From Prorocentrum cordatum (lineage: Eukaryota > Sar > Dinophyceae > Prorocentrales > Prorocentraceae): DNA of 64,000 nucleotides. Positions 31,913 to 44,799 of this stretch are shown here, in pieces (the first letter of the stretch is position 1; every line of letters begins with the position of its first letter). A program made the position numbers and the translations under genes. The stretch lies in NCBI GenBank assembly GCA_963575745.1, contig CAUYUJ010012647.1, positions 314,918 through 378,917 of the forward strand. Reading direction: 5' to 3'. The notes below the pieces were generated by a model. It did no database searches. It worked only from the letters and a program-made list of their open reading frames with translations, and was not told the DNA's origin.

Positions 31913-32164
31913 GACCCACCAACCACCCGATTATCTTGCTGCGAAGTTGAGATCTAGTCGTTCTGCTTGATTGCTCCCCCCTCCATTGCCCCCTCCCTCC
32001 AGGCACCCGGGAGGGGGAAGCGTGGTAGCAGGAGGATCATAATCAGTACGGTTAAGAGCGGGAAGAGCAAGAACTGAAAGGTGTCAAGAAGGAACAAGAG
32101 CAGCAGGAAGGGTCAGGATGACCAGGCGGAGTTGGAGGAACGGAGCATCTGCACAGGCAGGAGC

Positions 32165-32789
32165 AGCAGCAGCAAATGTAGTAGCAGTAGTAATAGTAAT
32201 GGTCGTAGGCGCAATAGTCATACTAATCGAAATAGTCGTAGTACTAGTCGTAGCCGTAGTCGCAGTCGAAGTACTAGGAGTAGTAAAAGTAATACCAGAA
32301 GTAGTAAGTGGCAATGGAAGTAATAGTAGTGGTAGTAGCAGTAGTAGCAGTAGTAGCAGTAGTAGTAGTAGTAGTAGTAGTAGTAGTTGTAGTAGTAGTA
32401 GTGGTAGTGGTGGTGGTAGTGGTGAACGTAGTAGTAGAAGCAGTAGTAGTGATATGAGTAGTCGTACTACTACCACCTACTAGTAGAGTAGAAGTAGAAG
32501 TATTACTTCTAATAGCCGTACGCCTCATAGAAGTACTAGTGTTCGAAAAATAGTGGAGCCGTAGCCGTCGTAGTCGTAGGCGTTGTCGTAAACGTACTTG
32601 TAATCGTAATCGTAGCCGTCGTAGTAGTAAAAGGAGTAGTAGTAAAAGTAGTCGTAGTCGTAGTCGTAGTAGTAGTAGTAGGATTCGCGTTGGTACTAAT
32701 AATGCTAACAGTAGTAGTAATAGTCGTAGTCGTAGTAGTAGGTAGAGTCGTAGCCGTAGCCGTAGCAGTAGTCGTAGTACTAGTAGTAT

Positions 32790-32837
<48 letters not shown>

Positions 32838-32878
32838 CAGTAGTAGTAAAAATAGTAGTAGCCGTGTTAGTAGTACAC

Positions 32879-32970
<92 letters not shown>

Positions 32971-33190
32971 TGTAGTAGTTGTAGTAGCCAAAGAAGTAGT
33001 AGTAGTAGTAGTAGAAGTAGTAGTTGTAGTAGTAGTAGTAGTAGTAATAGAAGTAATAGTAGTAATAGCTGTAGTAGTAGTAGTAGTAGTAGTAGCAATG
33101 GTAGTAGCAGTACTCGTAGTCGTAATCGTAGTAGGGGTCGTAGTAGTACTAGTAGTACGATTCGAATTAGTAGTCGTAGTACTACAGATA
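32165..33190 (+). repeat. (AGT)n megasatellite, about 1 kb
   Basis: AGT triplets with AGTCGT, AGCCGT, GGTGGT and AGTAAT sub-domains, and short unique breaks near 32480-32560 and 32685-32700. Together with 28364-29402, 30139-30957 and 31790-31912 it makes roughly 3 kb of the same triplet in one orientation within 5 kb. Confidence 0.95.
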
Positions 33191-33314
33191 ACAATAATAA
33201 CAACAAAGCGTAGCGCCCCGCCCGTCCGGGCGACTACTTGACCTCTTCCTTCCCCGTCTCGTTCTCTTTGTTTTCTCCTGATATCTTCTCTTAGTGTACA
33301 AATAAAGGCCGCCA

Positions 33315-33395
33315 GAAACCTAAGCTTACCCTTATGGTTGCTCACTTGGCGCACCCTAAGTTTACCCTGAGGTTACCCTAAGGTTTGGCTCTCAA
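33315..33395 (+). repeat. Degenerate CCCTAAG/CCCTGAG words
   Basis: CACCCTAAGTTTACCCTGAG and GTTACCCTAAGG words recur with irregular spacing. They resemble decayed C-rich telomere strand (CCCTAAA) but are too irregular to be sure. Confidence 0.35.
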
Positions 33396-33644
33396 TTTGC
33401 CCCGGATGGAGTCCGCAACGTTGGGAACGAACGCCCCGCCCGTCCGTGTACGTCGTTTTTGAGAATTACAACGGAGCTAATGACCATGACGGGATGACGA
33501 GAGGGCAACGATCATGGCAATCAATATGCTGATCAATTTGATGGTGATGAAGAGGGAGGTGGTGGCGAGGATGTGGATAGTAGAACTAATGTTGTGGAAG
33601 GGGGAAGACGAATAAATACACACATGCCAAGAACACTCTCAAAT

Positions 33645-34095
33645 TGGAAAACGTTCCCTGGTTTGCTGGTTACCGCGTCCCCGTGGGACACCCGTCCGCT
33701 GGACCTCCCAGGAGCCCGCGAGAGTGGCGACAATTTTGCCAATCGCGGCCCCCCAGGGCTGCGAGGTCTCATGGTGGCGTGGCCCCCGTGGCACACCCCT
33801 TCCGCTGGACCTCCCAAGAACCCACGACAATGGCGACAGTTTCGCAGATCGCAGCCCCCCAGGGACGGCGAGGTCTCATGGCGGCCCCCGTGGGGCAACC
33901 CTCCGCTGACCCTCCCAAGAGCCCTCGAAAGTGGCGACAATTTCGCACATCGTAGCCCCCCAGGGACGGCGAGGTCTCATGGTGGCCCCGTGGGACACCC
34001 CTCCGCTGGACCTCCTAGGAACCCACGAAAGGTCTCATGGTGGTCCCCGTGCGACACCCCTCCGCTGGACCTCACACGGGCCAAGCCAATTGGCG
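33645..34095 (+). repeat. Tandem array, about four units of 101-107 bp
   Basis: GCGAGGTCTCATGG marks the units at about 33761, 33868 and 33969. Each unit also has CCGTGGGACACCCCTCCGCT, CAAGAACCCACGA and a GTGGCGACAATTTCGC block. The last unit is truncated. No conserved frame, so no gene. Confidence 0.85.
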
Positions 34096-34483
34096 ACGGT
34101 TTCGTAGACCGCGGGCAGGAGGCAGGAGGCAGGCGGGAGGAGAGACGAAGAGGAAGGAGAAGGGGGGAGGCAGGAGGAGGGGGAGGAGAGATGGAGACCA
34201 CAGTGCTCTATTCAAAACGACAACCCAACCAAGGGAGGGTTGGGGGCAAACAGCGACAAACAAAAGGAGAAGAGAAATGACGAAAGGGATATGTCATCAA
34301 AAGCAGACAATTTGCCAACATGTCAAAAAACAAAACGAGGAAGAGGAAGGGAAGAGAGAGAGAGAGAGGGAATGGAAAGGGAAGCAGGGGGGGAGAGCGA
34401 GAAGGATTACCCTCGTTTTCACCATCATGCGCCCGTCTCGGTTTCAGCTGGGCTTACGCGATAAGAGATCCGAGCTCCATTCA

Positions 34484-35936
34484 TGCTCCCTGTGAGTGCC
34501 TCCAAGCCAATCGTAAGGGCGGGCCTGGGGCTTCGCCTGAGACTTCGTCACCACTTATGACCCTGAAACATCAAATTTGGCAGCAGCTTCACAAACGGAG
34601 GGCGGGTGGTTTTCGAAATCCGCCGATCCGGCGCGTGAACTGCAAGGGGCCTCAGCAAGAGCTTCAGCTCTGAGCTCAAGCAAGAGCTTCAGCTCTGCTT
34701 GGGGGGGGTCGCCGGGGTGGCTCAGCCAGGGAAGGGAGCAAGGGGGGTTGGGGGGCGCGGTCACCCGGCTGGCGTTTTCTTGATGATTTGCGCATCCCCA
34801 AGATGTTTCCGGGGGTCCCAGGTACCCCCCTCAGATCTAGCCGCTACCGCCCACAGGACCCTGCCCTTGGAACCCTCCCTGGACCCCCCCGGGGAAGGGG
34901 AGGAGGGGGAGGGGGGGTCACCCATCTGGCGTTTTCTTAATGATTTGCCCATCCTCAAGATGTTTCGGAGGGCCCAAGGTACCCCCCCTCAGATCTAGCC
35001 GCTGCCGCCCCTAGGACCCTGCCCTCGGAACCCTCCCCAGACCCCCCCCCCCGGGGAAGGGAGGGGGGAGAGGGCGGCCCCCCAGCAAAGGGGTCAGCGG
35101 GAGGCAGAGGATAACGAGAACTAGGGAGAAGAAAGAAGACCGGAAGAATCGAGGAGGGAGGAGGCCACATAGCCGCGAAGATCACCGAATCCAGAGCCCC
35201 CCGGATCGGCGGCACTGGCCGGAGGCCATTACAACATGGCTCTCGCCTTGGCGCCGGGTACATTTGTTTTTTGTGTAATCTGCAAGGGCTTCGCGGATGG
35301 AAGGCGGGTCGTTCTCAAATGTGGCTCTCGCCGCAAGCGCCGCGCGAGAGTGTCATGGACAGGGGGCGGTTCGTTTTCGAAATGTGATTCTCGCATTGAC
35401 GCCGCGCACACTCGTTTAAACATTCGCAAAAGTTTCACGGATTGAGGGCGGCTGGTTTCCGAAATGTGGTTCTCGCCTTAGCGCCGCGCACACTCATGTC
35501 GAACAGTTGCAAGAGTATCACGGGTTCAGGGCAGCTGGTTTTCAAAATGTTGCTCTCGACTTAGCGCCGAGCACACGATTTTGAAACATGTGCGAGGGTT
35601 CCACAGATTGCCGTGGTTGACGTACCAGAAATGGTGTTTTGGAACGGTTCACGATTGTCAGAGCGCAACATTTACGTTGATTCCTGGTGTTGAAGTCCCC
35701 AGAATTGTGTTCTGGCACCACTCAGGATCGCCAAGACGAAACGCAACAGTCAGGTTAACTTGTGCCGTTGAAGTCCTGAGGCTGGTATTTTGGCACGCTT
35801 TAGGATTTTCGCACGGATGCCCCAAAAAGGGGCAATTCCTTCAATGGAAATAAACCCTTTATAGGGGCATATGAAGGAGCTTGGAGGGAGGGTGTATTCC
35901 GACATCGTTGATGAGTCTCGGGTTTACACTGGTCCG
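34484..35936 (+). repeat. R83 composite repeat, copy 2, with internal insertion
   Basis: The header (34484-34615, CTTCGCCTGAGACTTCGTCA then GGCAGCAGCTTCACA) and the 83-bp units plus tail (35232-35936) match the other R83 copies. They are separated by 34620-35228, which is absent from them. That insert holds two tandem units of 157 bp (starting near 34771 and 34928) with GGCGTTTTCTTGATGATTTG, CCTCAGATCTAGCCGC and GACCCCCCCGGGGAAGGG, plus a G-rich end. The R83 tail ends in a TCC tract at 35937-35978. Confidence 0.8.
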
Positions 35937-36099
35937 CCTCCTCCTCCTCCTCCTCCTCCTCCTCCTCCTCCTCCTCCCTATTCTGTCGCAGCTGCAGCGC
36001 CGCCGCCGATCGCCGCCGTCGGATGCTCGTTGTTGTCAGCGTCACCATCATCCAACATCACCGCCACAATCATCAGCATCACCATAAGCACGTTAATCC

Positions 36100-36620
<521 letters not shown>

Positions 36621-36979
36621 CCCCGCATCCTCGTCATCATCGCCCTCCTCCACCTCCCCATCGTCAGTATCATTCCCCTACACCGCCCTCATCTCTCTGA
36701 TCGACGATTAATTGTGTCTGTGTTTTTTGTCCCCTCCTGACTCTCCCTCATCGCCCCCCTCATGATTGCGTTTCCACCGCCGAGTCTCCCATCACCGCCT
36801 TCCTACAGCACAGCAGGCGTCCTGACACGCGAGCCATATGGTTCGGGCCTGTGCATGTCTTCAGCGCCGTGCGGATGGGTCGGTTGCGATCTTGCCTTGT
36901 GATTCCAGTTCTGTGGTGAGCTCCCCCCTGGCCAACAAGTCCAGGAAGCCCCTTCCTATTGCGAGAAAACGGCCAGACC

Positions 36980-37139
36980 TACAGGGCAGTTTTTAATACA
37001 TAGGATTAGAAGAGAAAACCTAGGATTGTTAATCCATGAATAATTTGTGGATATTGTGCTGCATGAACTCATCGTTGTGTTAATGCTAAATCCCTGCATT
37101 TTTTAATACATGATCCGCACGCGGAGTATGTATTAAAAA
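36980..37139. repeat. TTTTTAATACAT palindromes
   Basis: 37100-37139 is a 40-bp near-palindrome: TTTTTAATACATGATCCGC is followed directly by ACGCGGAGTATGTATTAAAA and the arms pair except at two positions. The same GCAGTTTTTAATACAT word occurs singly at 36981-36996. It could be the terminus of an unrecognised element or a transcription-end hairpin. No adjacent gene. Confidence 0.6.
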
Positions 37140-37935
37140 CGGCACTGTACAAGCCTCCTCATAAATAAACAGAAGACGTCTGAGTTCGGTGATTGTGGGG
37201 TCAGCGCTGCTCCCATGCTGACGGATGCCTGTTGACTCGGACGCGGCGTTGTCCAAAAACCGACCCCACCCTCTCAGCATCGAAGAACGCGCGTTCTGAG
37301 AAGTGCTCGAAAGCATCGTGCTCCAGGATTTCAACTTCCATTTCTGGATATGTTTGACGAGGCTTGTAGGACAGAAAAACACCCTTCAAGAACATGAGAC
37401 CCTCCGCCGGCCAAACAGAAAAACACTCGAGGGCCCCCCCTCCCCAGGATGCACACGAACATGCAACAAAAACACACACACACACACACACAAAACATTA
37501 GGGTACACTCCCCGAACCGACCTCGATCTTATACCTCGGTCAGACCGTAACGTCTTGATGCGATTGGCTCAGGATACGTTCGGGAAATTCCGAACACGTT
37601 CTAGCGGCCCTCGGGACCGCCGTACGCGCCCATTCGTCTCTGGCCGCGCAGAGCATCGAGAAAACCAAGGGATCTGGATACCCTGGAGCGCAGCAGCATC
37701 GCTTCTCTCTCCTCTGGCGTCCCTTCTCGTGCTCCACCTCCTTCCGCTTCCCCCAGGCCGAGGAGCAACGATGGGGGAGGAATGGTTCAGGGGGGGAGCA
37801 CAGACCTAGAACAGGCGATACCTCCCAGACAGATCGGCGTCAGGCCCTCGATGGCCACATCGCCTGTTGCTGGGCAGGGCGCGCTACCAGGCCCCTGTCG
37901 GCGATGAGTGGATGATTGGTGGTCGATGCGCCCCC
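37140..37935. other. No gene recognised; short (CA)n and dispersed repeat fragments
   Basis: A short CA run is at 37470-37492. 37380-37465 matches 18110-18190, 37500-37550 matches 22120-22170, and 37860-37935 belongs to repeat M. Remaining sequence is unique-looking. Confidence 0.5.
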
Positions 37936-37937
37936 CC

Positions 37938-38016
37938 CCGTCCTCCTCCTCCTCCTCCTCCTCCTCCTCCTCCTCCTCCTCCTCCTCCTCCTCCTCCTCC
38001 TCCTCCTCCTCCTCCC
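37938..38016 (+). repeat. (TCC)n microsatellite
   Basis: An almost pure TCC run of about 75 bp. Confidence 0.95.
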
Positions 38017-38186
38017 CTGTTGCCCCTGAGTTTTCGGATCACAGCTCGGGTCCCCGGCGGCCCTTCCCGACGACCTGGGCACCATCGGAGCGCACTTCTC
38101 GGCGCGGCGCGCAGCCGCTGGAGAGAGCCTCTCGAGGAAAAACCGCCCGAAAGCCGGCCGAGAAAACCCCGATCGATCAACCCCTG

Positions 38187-38314
38187 ACCATCGCTCGGAC
38201 GTCCATTCCCTGTGTTTTTTTTCGGTTTCGCGCGTGGCTTCTTCGCCACATGATCAAGGATGCTCCTCGATGGCCCTCGCCGGAAGAAAAATGCACACGT
38301 CCGAGCGATACCAA
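38187..38314. mobile_element. MITE-B copy 2
   Basis: Left end ACCATCGCTCGGACGTCC and right end ACGTCCGAGCGATACCAA are inverted repeats matching those at 2697-2844. Flanks AACCCCTG (38179-38186) and GACCCCTG (38315-38322) agree at 7 of 8, a candidate 8-bp target duplication with these boundaries. The interior is shorter than in copy 1 because the A-rich half is reduced. Confidence 0.65.
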
Positions 38315-38509
38315 GACCCCTGGAAGCCACCTGGTGTGCGTTTCTTGTCGCCCCGAGCGAGGCGGCCCGACCACTCCCCGAGCGCGCAGCCCCGCCTGAG
38401 GAGGCGGCCGACAGAGCCTCCGCGGGCGCGGGGGCCGCGCGCGCGCGGGGCAGCCTGCCGCCGCCGCCTCCGCCGCCGCCGAAGACGGTGAGGGGGGGCC
38501 CTCTCCTGC

Positions 38510-38628
38510 CTCCTGCTCCTCCTCCTCCGGCCTCCTCCCCCTCCATCCTCCTCATCCTCATCCTCCTCCTCCTCATACTCCTCCTCATCCTCCTCATCCT
38601 CCTCCTCCTCCTCCTCCTCCTCCATTCC
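38510..38628 (+). repeat. (TCC)n tract
   Basis: TCC/TCATCC triplets directly upstream of an R83 header. Confidence 0.9.
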
Positions 38629-38631
38629 TCT

Positions 38632-39308
38632 CCTGATGGGAAACTCCTCCCTGGTGTACCCCGAAGCCGGCCGAATGGCGGGCCGGGCGTTTCGCCTGGG
38701 TCTTCCTCGCCGTGTTGGATCCTGAAGCTTAGAGACTGAACAATTTCACGGATGGAAGGCGGGTCGTTTCCATCGCGTTAGTGCCGCGCACATTCGTCTT
38801 AAAGCATCGCAATAGTTTCACGGATTTAGGGTGGGTCGTTTCCAAAATTTGGCTCTCGCCTTAAAACGCCGCGCACACTCGTTTTCAAGCATGTGCAACG
38901 AGCTTCACGGGTTGAGGGCGTGTCGTTTTCGAAATGTGCCTCTCGCCTAGCCGCCGCGCGCACTCGCGTTAAACATGTGCAAGCGCTTCACGGATTGAGG
39001 GCGTGTCGTTTTCGAAATGTGCCTCTCGCCTAACCGCCGCGCATTCGCGTTAAACATGTGCAAGCGCTTCACGGATTGAGGGTGGTTAGTTGTCAAACTG
39101 TGGCTCTCTCCTCAGGACCGCGCACATTCATTTCAAACACTTGCAAGGAGTTTCACGAATTCCCATTGGTAACGCGCCAGGCATGGCGTTTTTGGAAGAA
39201 CTCAGGATCATGAGGGCGCAACAGTTACGTTGACTCGCGGTATTGGTATCCCAGGAACAGCGTTCTGGGTTCTGGTACGATTTCGGACCGTCAAGACGCG
39301 ACAGTCAT
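38632..39308 (+). repeat. R83 composite repeat, copy 3, left part
   Basis: The header with GGCGGGCCGGGCGTTTCGCC is followed by five or six units of 81-83 bp (CACGG landmark at 38906, 38989 and 39070) containing AAATGTGCCTCTCGCC and GCCGCGC. Then comes the start of the tail (GTTACGTTGACTCGCGG, TTCTGGTACGATTTCGG). The repeat breaks off at GCGACAGTCA, where the RT fragment begins, and resumes at 40199-40362. Confidence 0.85.
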
Positions 39309-40198
39309 GAGGATTGCAAAACAGACGACGTGGAGTACGCCGACGATACCGCTTTGATTTGTACGTCATCTACTTGCTTGCAGGCAGCTCTGAACAGCCT
39401 GCTGTCTCGAGCTGCTCCGTACGGCCTGCTTCCCAATTGGGAGAAAACCGTCGTCCTGCGCATCGGCAACCCGGCGCCGATTCTTGATCCGAGCGGCCAA
39501 CCCATTCCCGGAGTGGAGCAGCACGTCTACCTCGGCGGCTTGCTGACGACCAGTGGCTCCGCCAGAGGCGCGGTATCCCGGAGGCTTGGAGAGGCGCGGG
39601 GCACATTCACAACCCTGAAGACAGTCTGGAGCCATTCTTCTCTGAGCAGGAGTAGGAAGCAGAGGATTTACGAGGCGTGTCGTCTCCAAACTTTTGTACA
39701 GTTTAGACACAGAGCGATTAAATAAAGCGGAATATTCTCGAATTAATTCATTCCACGTTTCTTGTTTACGGAAGATTTGGGGGAGACCGCACCCCATGAT
39801 TTCGAGAGTGTCCAACGAAAGGGTTTTGGACATTGCCTCGGCGCGCCCGTTGGCAGAGCAGCTGATTGCCAAGCAATTGTACCTGTTTGGAAAAGTAGCA
39901 CTAATGCCAGACACCAGCATTGTTCGCAGATCAATTTTCCAACCTTCGTCAACGCAGCTGGCGCGGCCAGCCGGCGTGCGAAAGCGAGGGTGTCCAAGAG
40001 TTTCTTGGGGGCACAGAACCATAATGCATGCGATCAGGGCCGCGGGTGGAGACGAACATCGTCTGTCCGCCGCTCTGGGCAGAGACAGTGGCTGCTTCAA
40101 GACGTGGAAGCCGCTGTACGACAGTATGCTGTTTCACTCTGACTAATCGCACTGTTGCCGATGTGCCGTCATGGCACGGCTTCTACGTACGTACGTAG
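39309..40198 (+). pseudogene. 5'-truncated, frameshifted LINE-type reverse transcriptase fragment
   Basis: The first open segment begins just before the YADDTALIC motif (tyrosine codon at 39336), which is the catalytic box of reverse transcriptases. It continues through NWEKTVVLRIG, VYLGGLLTTSG and RRLGEARGTFTTLKTVW, the post-catalytic region usual in non-LTR elements. At about 39678-39695 the frame shifts. The continuation (LLYSLDTERLNKAEYSRINS, CLRKIWGRPHPMISRVSNER, LIAKQLYLFGKVALMPD) runs to a stop ending at 40146. The palm N-terminal to YADD, the endonuclease and ORF1 are missing, so it cannot be active. It sits inside an R83 copy, replacing about 20-30 bp of it. Similar LINE RTs are abundant in dinoflagellates (established in general; no search was run). 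Confidence 0.85.
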
Positions 40199-40362
40199 AT
40201 CCGATAATGGTGTTCTGGTGCGCTTCAGGGTCTTCAAACGGTTGTCTCCCAACGAGGACGTTCCCTCAGTGGAAATGAACCCTTGCAGGGGCCTAAAGAG
40301 AAAACTTGGAGGGAGTGTTTATTCCCAACATTGTTGATGAGTCTTGGGTTTCCACTGGTCCT
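40199..40362 (+). repeat. R83 composite repeat, copy 3, right part
   Basis: Resumes with ATAATGGTGTTCTGGTGCGC, then GGTCTTCAAACGGTTG, GGAAATGAACCCTTG, GGGAGTGTTTATTCCCAACA and a GATGAGTCTTGGGTTTCCAC end, and runs into a CCTCC-rich tract (40363-40695). A second copy of just the tail end is at 40697-40760. Confidence 0.85.
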
Positions 40363-40696
40363 CCTCATCCTCCTCCTAGTCCCTCTTCCTGCCCGTCCTT
40401 CTCCTCTTCCTCCTCCTCCGTCTCCTCCTTCCTTTCTCCCTCCCTTTCTCCGTCCCTCCATCCCTCCCTCCCTCCGCCACCCTTCCCTCCCTCCTCTCCT
40501 ACCTTCTCCTCTCCTCACCGCTCCTCTCCTCGCATCTCCTCCCCTCTTCCTCATCCTCCTGTTGTCCTCCTCCTCCAAATACTCCTCACTTTCCCCTCCC
40601 CTCTCCTCCCCTCCCTTCCACCCCAACTCCCCTCCCCGTTCCTCCCCTCCATTCCCCCCCCCTCCCCTCCCCTGCCTCCCATCCCTCCCCCCCCCT
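40363..40696 (+). repeat. CCTCC polypyrimidine tract
   Basis: C/T-only words (CCTCCCTCC, CTCCCCTCC) between two R83 tail copies. No gene. Confidence 0.9.
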
Positions 40697-40807
40697 CCTC
40701 CGAGGGAGCTTGGAGGGAGGGTGTATCCCAATGTCGTTGATGACTCTTGAGTTTACACTGGTCCTCCCTCCTCCCCCTGCTCCTCAATTCGTTTTGCTTA
40801 TGAATAA

Positions 40808-41742
40808 TTCCTCCCTGTTGCACCCCGAGGCCGGTCGGAAGGGCGGGCCAGGCGTTTCGCCTGAGACTTCCTCACCACGTATGACCCCCGAGCTCAGAAA
40901 CTGGCAGCAGCTTCACAGATGGAGGGCGGGTCGCTTCCAAAATGTGGCTCTCATCATCGCGCCGCGCGCCTTCGTTTCAAAACTTTGCAACGAGCTTCAA
41001 GGATTGAGGGCGGGGGGGCTTACAACATGTGGCTCTTGCCTTAGCGCCGCGCACACTCGTCTTAACCAATGGAAAGGGTGTCTTGGATTGAGGGCGGGTC
41101 ATTTTCGAACTGTGGCTCTCGTCTTAGCGCCACACACGTTCGTTTTACAAAAATATCTACTAGAGCTTCACGAATGGAGGACGGGCCGTTTTCAAGTTGT
41201 GGCTCTCGCCGTAACGCCACACACACATTAATTTTGAAAACTCGCACGGATTTCACGGGCTGAGGGCGGGTGGTTTTCAACGTGTGGTCCTCGCCTTTGC
41301 GCCGCGCACACTCTTTTGTAAAACTTGCAAGAGCTTCACGGGTTGAGGGCGGGTGGTTTTCAAACTGTGGCTCTCGCCTTCGCGCCGCGCACATTAGTTT
41401 TAAACACGTGCCAGAGTTTCGCGGATTCCCATGTTTCAGCTTCCAGCGATTATCTCAAGGCGTTCAAGTTTGTCAGGGCGCAGCAGTTACGTTGATTCGC
41501 GGAGTCGATGTCTCAGGACTGGTTCTGGCACGAATCAGGATCGTCAAGGCGCACAGCCACGACTCGTGGCGTTGAGGTCCTGAGAATGGTCTTGGGGCGC
41601 GCTGCATGGTTTTCACACGGTTTGTTCACCAACGGGGCACTTCCCTCCGAGGGAGTGGATCCTTGTATGGGGTATACGAAGAGGGAACTGAGGGAGGGTG
41701 CATCCCAACATCGTTGATGAATCTTGGGATTACACTGGTCCT
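40808..41742 (+). repeat. R83 composite repeat, copy 4 (most complete)
   Basis: Header CTCCCTGTTGCACCCCGAGG followed by GCGTTTCGCCTGAGACTTCC and GGCAGCAGCTTCACAG. Then about six units of ~83 bp with GTGGCTCTCGCCTTAGCGCC (position-specific variants), and the tail from about 41430 to the ACTGGTCCTC end. This copy is uninterrupted and gives the best view of the unit order. Confidence 0.9.
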
Positions 41743-41894
41743 CTCCTTCTCCTCCACCTCCACCCCTCCTTCGCCGTTTCGTCCTCTTCCTGTGCATCCT
41801 CCTATTCCTCCCTCCTTCAGCTGCACCTCCTCCCCCCCCCCTCAACCTCCACATCCTCCTGATGCTTCGCACTCTTACCCATCCTTGTCCTCCT

Positions 41895-42291
41895 CATCAT
41901 CATTTCCGTTCGCAAAAGACACGACGACCATCGTCATCACCACCAACATGGTCTTCATTACCAGCAGCACCAGCGCCACCATCATCAGCATCAAGATTTC
42001 TGCCATCAACGTCATCATCATTCCCATCATCAGAACCACTATCAACACCATCACATTCCACCACCACCATCATCATCACCACCACCATCAGTATCAGTAG
42101 CATCATCATCATCACCACATCATTATCATCAGCATGTGAATCGCACTCATCATCATCAGCAGCAGCATCACTATGACCATCAGCATCATCATCATCAACA
42201 TCATCAACATCAGCATCAGCATCATCAGCATCATCATGTTCATCTTCATACTCGTCGTCGTGGTCGTCGTCGTCAACCTCATCTTCATACC

Positions 42292-42344
<53 letters not shown>

Positions 42345-42426
42345 GCGTCAGCAGCAGCAGCATCAGCATCATCATCATCATCATCAGCATCATCATCAGC
42401 ATCAGCATCATCATCATCAGCATCAC
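41895..42426 (+). repeat. (ATC)n / CAGCAT tract
   Basis: CATCAT, CACCAT and CAGCAT triplets over about 520 bp, purest at 42290-42345. Confidence 0.95.
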
Positions 42427-42429
42427 CTC

Positions 42430-43280
42430 TTCTCTCTCCTACTCAAACACTGCCACTTCTTCCCCCTCCTCCGCCGCCGCCGCATCAGCTTGCAAACATA
42501 CCGTAGCCCCCCACCCCCCAGACTGAGCATGCCCACTTTGGTATGGCACCTCTGGACCGGGGACGAACGCTGGCAAGGCGCCCTGCTTGCTTCTGCAACG
42601 TGCCTTTGATTGCCGACACTTGGCTAATCAGTGAAATACAACACTCCCCGCCTTCAGAGGTGCGATGCTCTGCAGGAAGCCCTGCAACGTAACCACCTGT
42701 ACCGACCCATTCCCCGGGAAGAGCCCGGTGGACGTGCGCATCGCGGCGCCCTCAGCCCCCGTGACAACAGCACCGAGTAGAGAGCAGGACAGCGGAATTC
42801 ACTTCTCAAGACTTGTTCCGCTGGCGTAGTGCCGTCCGTCACGACTCCGTCCATGCTGCAGTTCCCTTCCAAGACGGTCTCAAACTCTGGCATGCAGCGG
42901 CCTGGCCAGAGCCGACCCGCAGCTGCAGAAGGCTGTGGAGAGGACTCGCCTTGCACTTGGCCGCACGGCTGCAGGACAAATCGCACACGGATCCCGCGGG
43001 TCCGCCTCCTGAGATCCACCCCGCGTGCAGAGTGCCTCCCCACGCCCCCTGGCCATGAGGCAGCAGTCGGAAACGACTGCAAGTATCCTCCCCCTTCTCC
43101 TCCTTCCACTCCCCCTCCTCCTCCTCCTTCTCCTCCTCCTCCTCATTATCCTCCTCGTTATCCTCCTCATCCCTCGTCCTCGATATCCTCCTCCTCCCCC
43201 CTCCGCCTCCTGCTCCTCTGCCTCCTGCTCCTCCGCTTCCGCCTCCGCCTCCGCCTCCCCCTCCTGCTCTGAGCCCCTGA
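42430..43280. other. Unique island with short open frames; no gene recognised
   Basis: Non-repetitive except for a CCTCC/TCC patch at about 43090-43260. Several overlapping frames on both strands are 80-150 codons long, but none has a recognisable domain or clear advantage over the others. Confidence 0.4.
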
Positions 43281-43478
43281 TCACTCACTGTATCCTGGCA
43301 AGCCCTGCGGTCTGGCAGGTGGGGAACTCCTGGGCCGATTGCTCGTGAACAGAAGCTGGCTGACGCCATGGTGGAGCATGCCGCTCACAATTTGAAGCTT
43401 TATAAGACCAGTGCCACTTTCTTCAGCTGGGAGCCCGCCCAGGTTTCAGCGTCTCGAATCGGCGGACGCCCGTCTTGA
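43281..43478 (+). other. Exon-like open segment (unrecognised)
   Basis: Stop-free for 65 codons, ending at TGA 43476-43478, with balanced composition unlike the repeat frames. It includes REQKLADAMVEHAAHNLKLY and then KTSATFFSWEPAQVS. There is no early ATG (the only Met is internal), so it would have to be an exon or a gene fragment. Family not recognised. Confidence 0.25.
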
Positions 43479-43784
43479 AGCTCGGCATCCTGAATATTGG
43501 GCTACCCCCCAGCTCGAACTCTCTTGCTCAACCAGCCGGTAGCTCTTCTGGAGCATGAGTTACGCAGAAGGCATCTATACACCACCACCGTGCCGAGCCC
43601 CGGCATGGTGTATGCGCCATTCTGGCCGAGGCGAGGAGGGTCTGCTTTGCAGTCGCTGCTTTGCCCAATATCGCACGGAGACGACGGAACGGCTAATCAC
43701 GTCCGGGCCAAGCAGGGACGGAAGCACGAGCACGAGGCGAGGATGGTGAGAAGGTAGAGCAGCGGGACGGCCGCCAGTCCTCCT

Positions 43785-44640
<856 letters not shown>

Positions 44641-44799
44641 TACGCCTACGAGCACTACGAAGACTTTTTTTTTCTGTTATTACTTCAACAACTACAATAG
44701 ATACAAGCATAACTTCCGTACGACAACTGTTGCTGATGAAGCGGTTGCTGCCCTTGCTGGTACTCTTTCCTCAGAACAATCCTCCCTCGTCTTCCGTCA

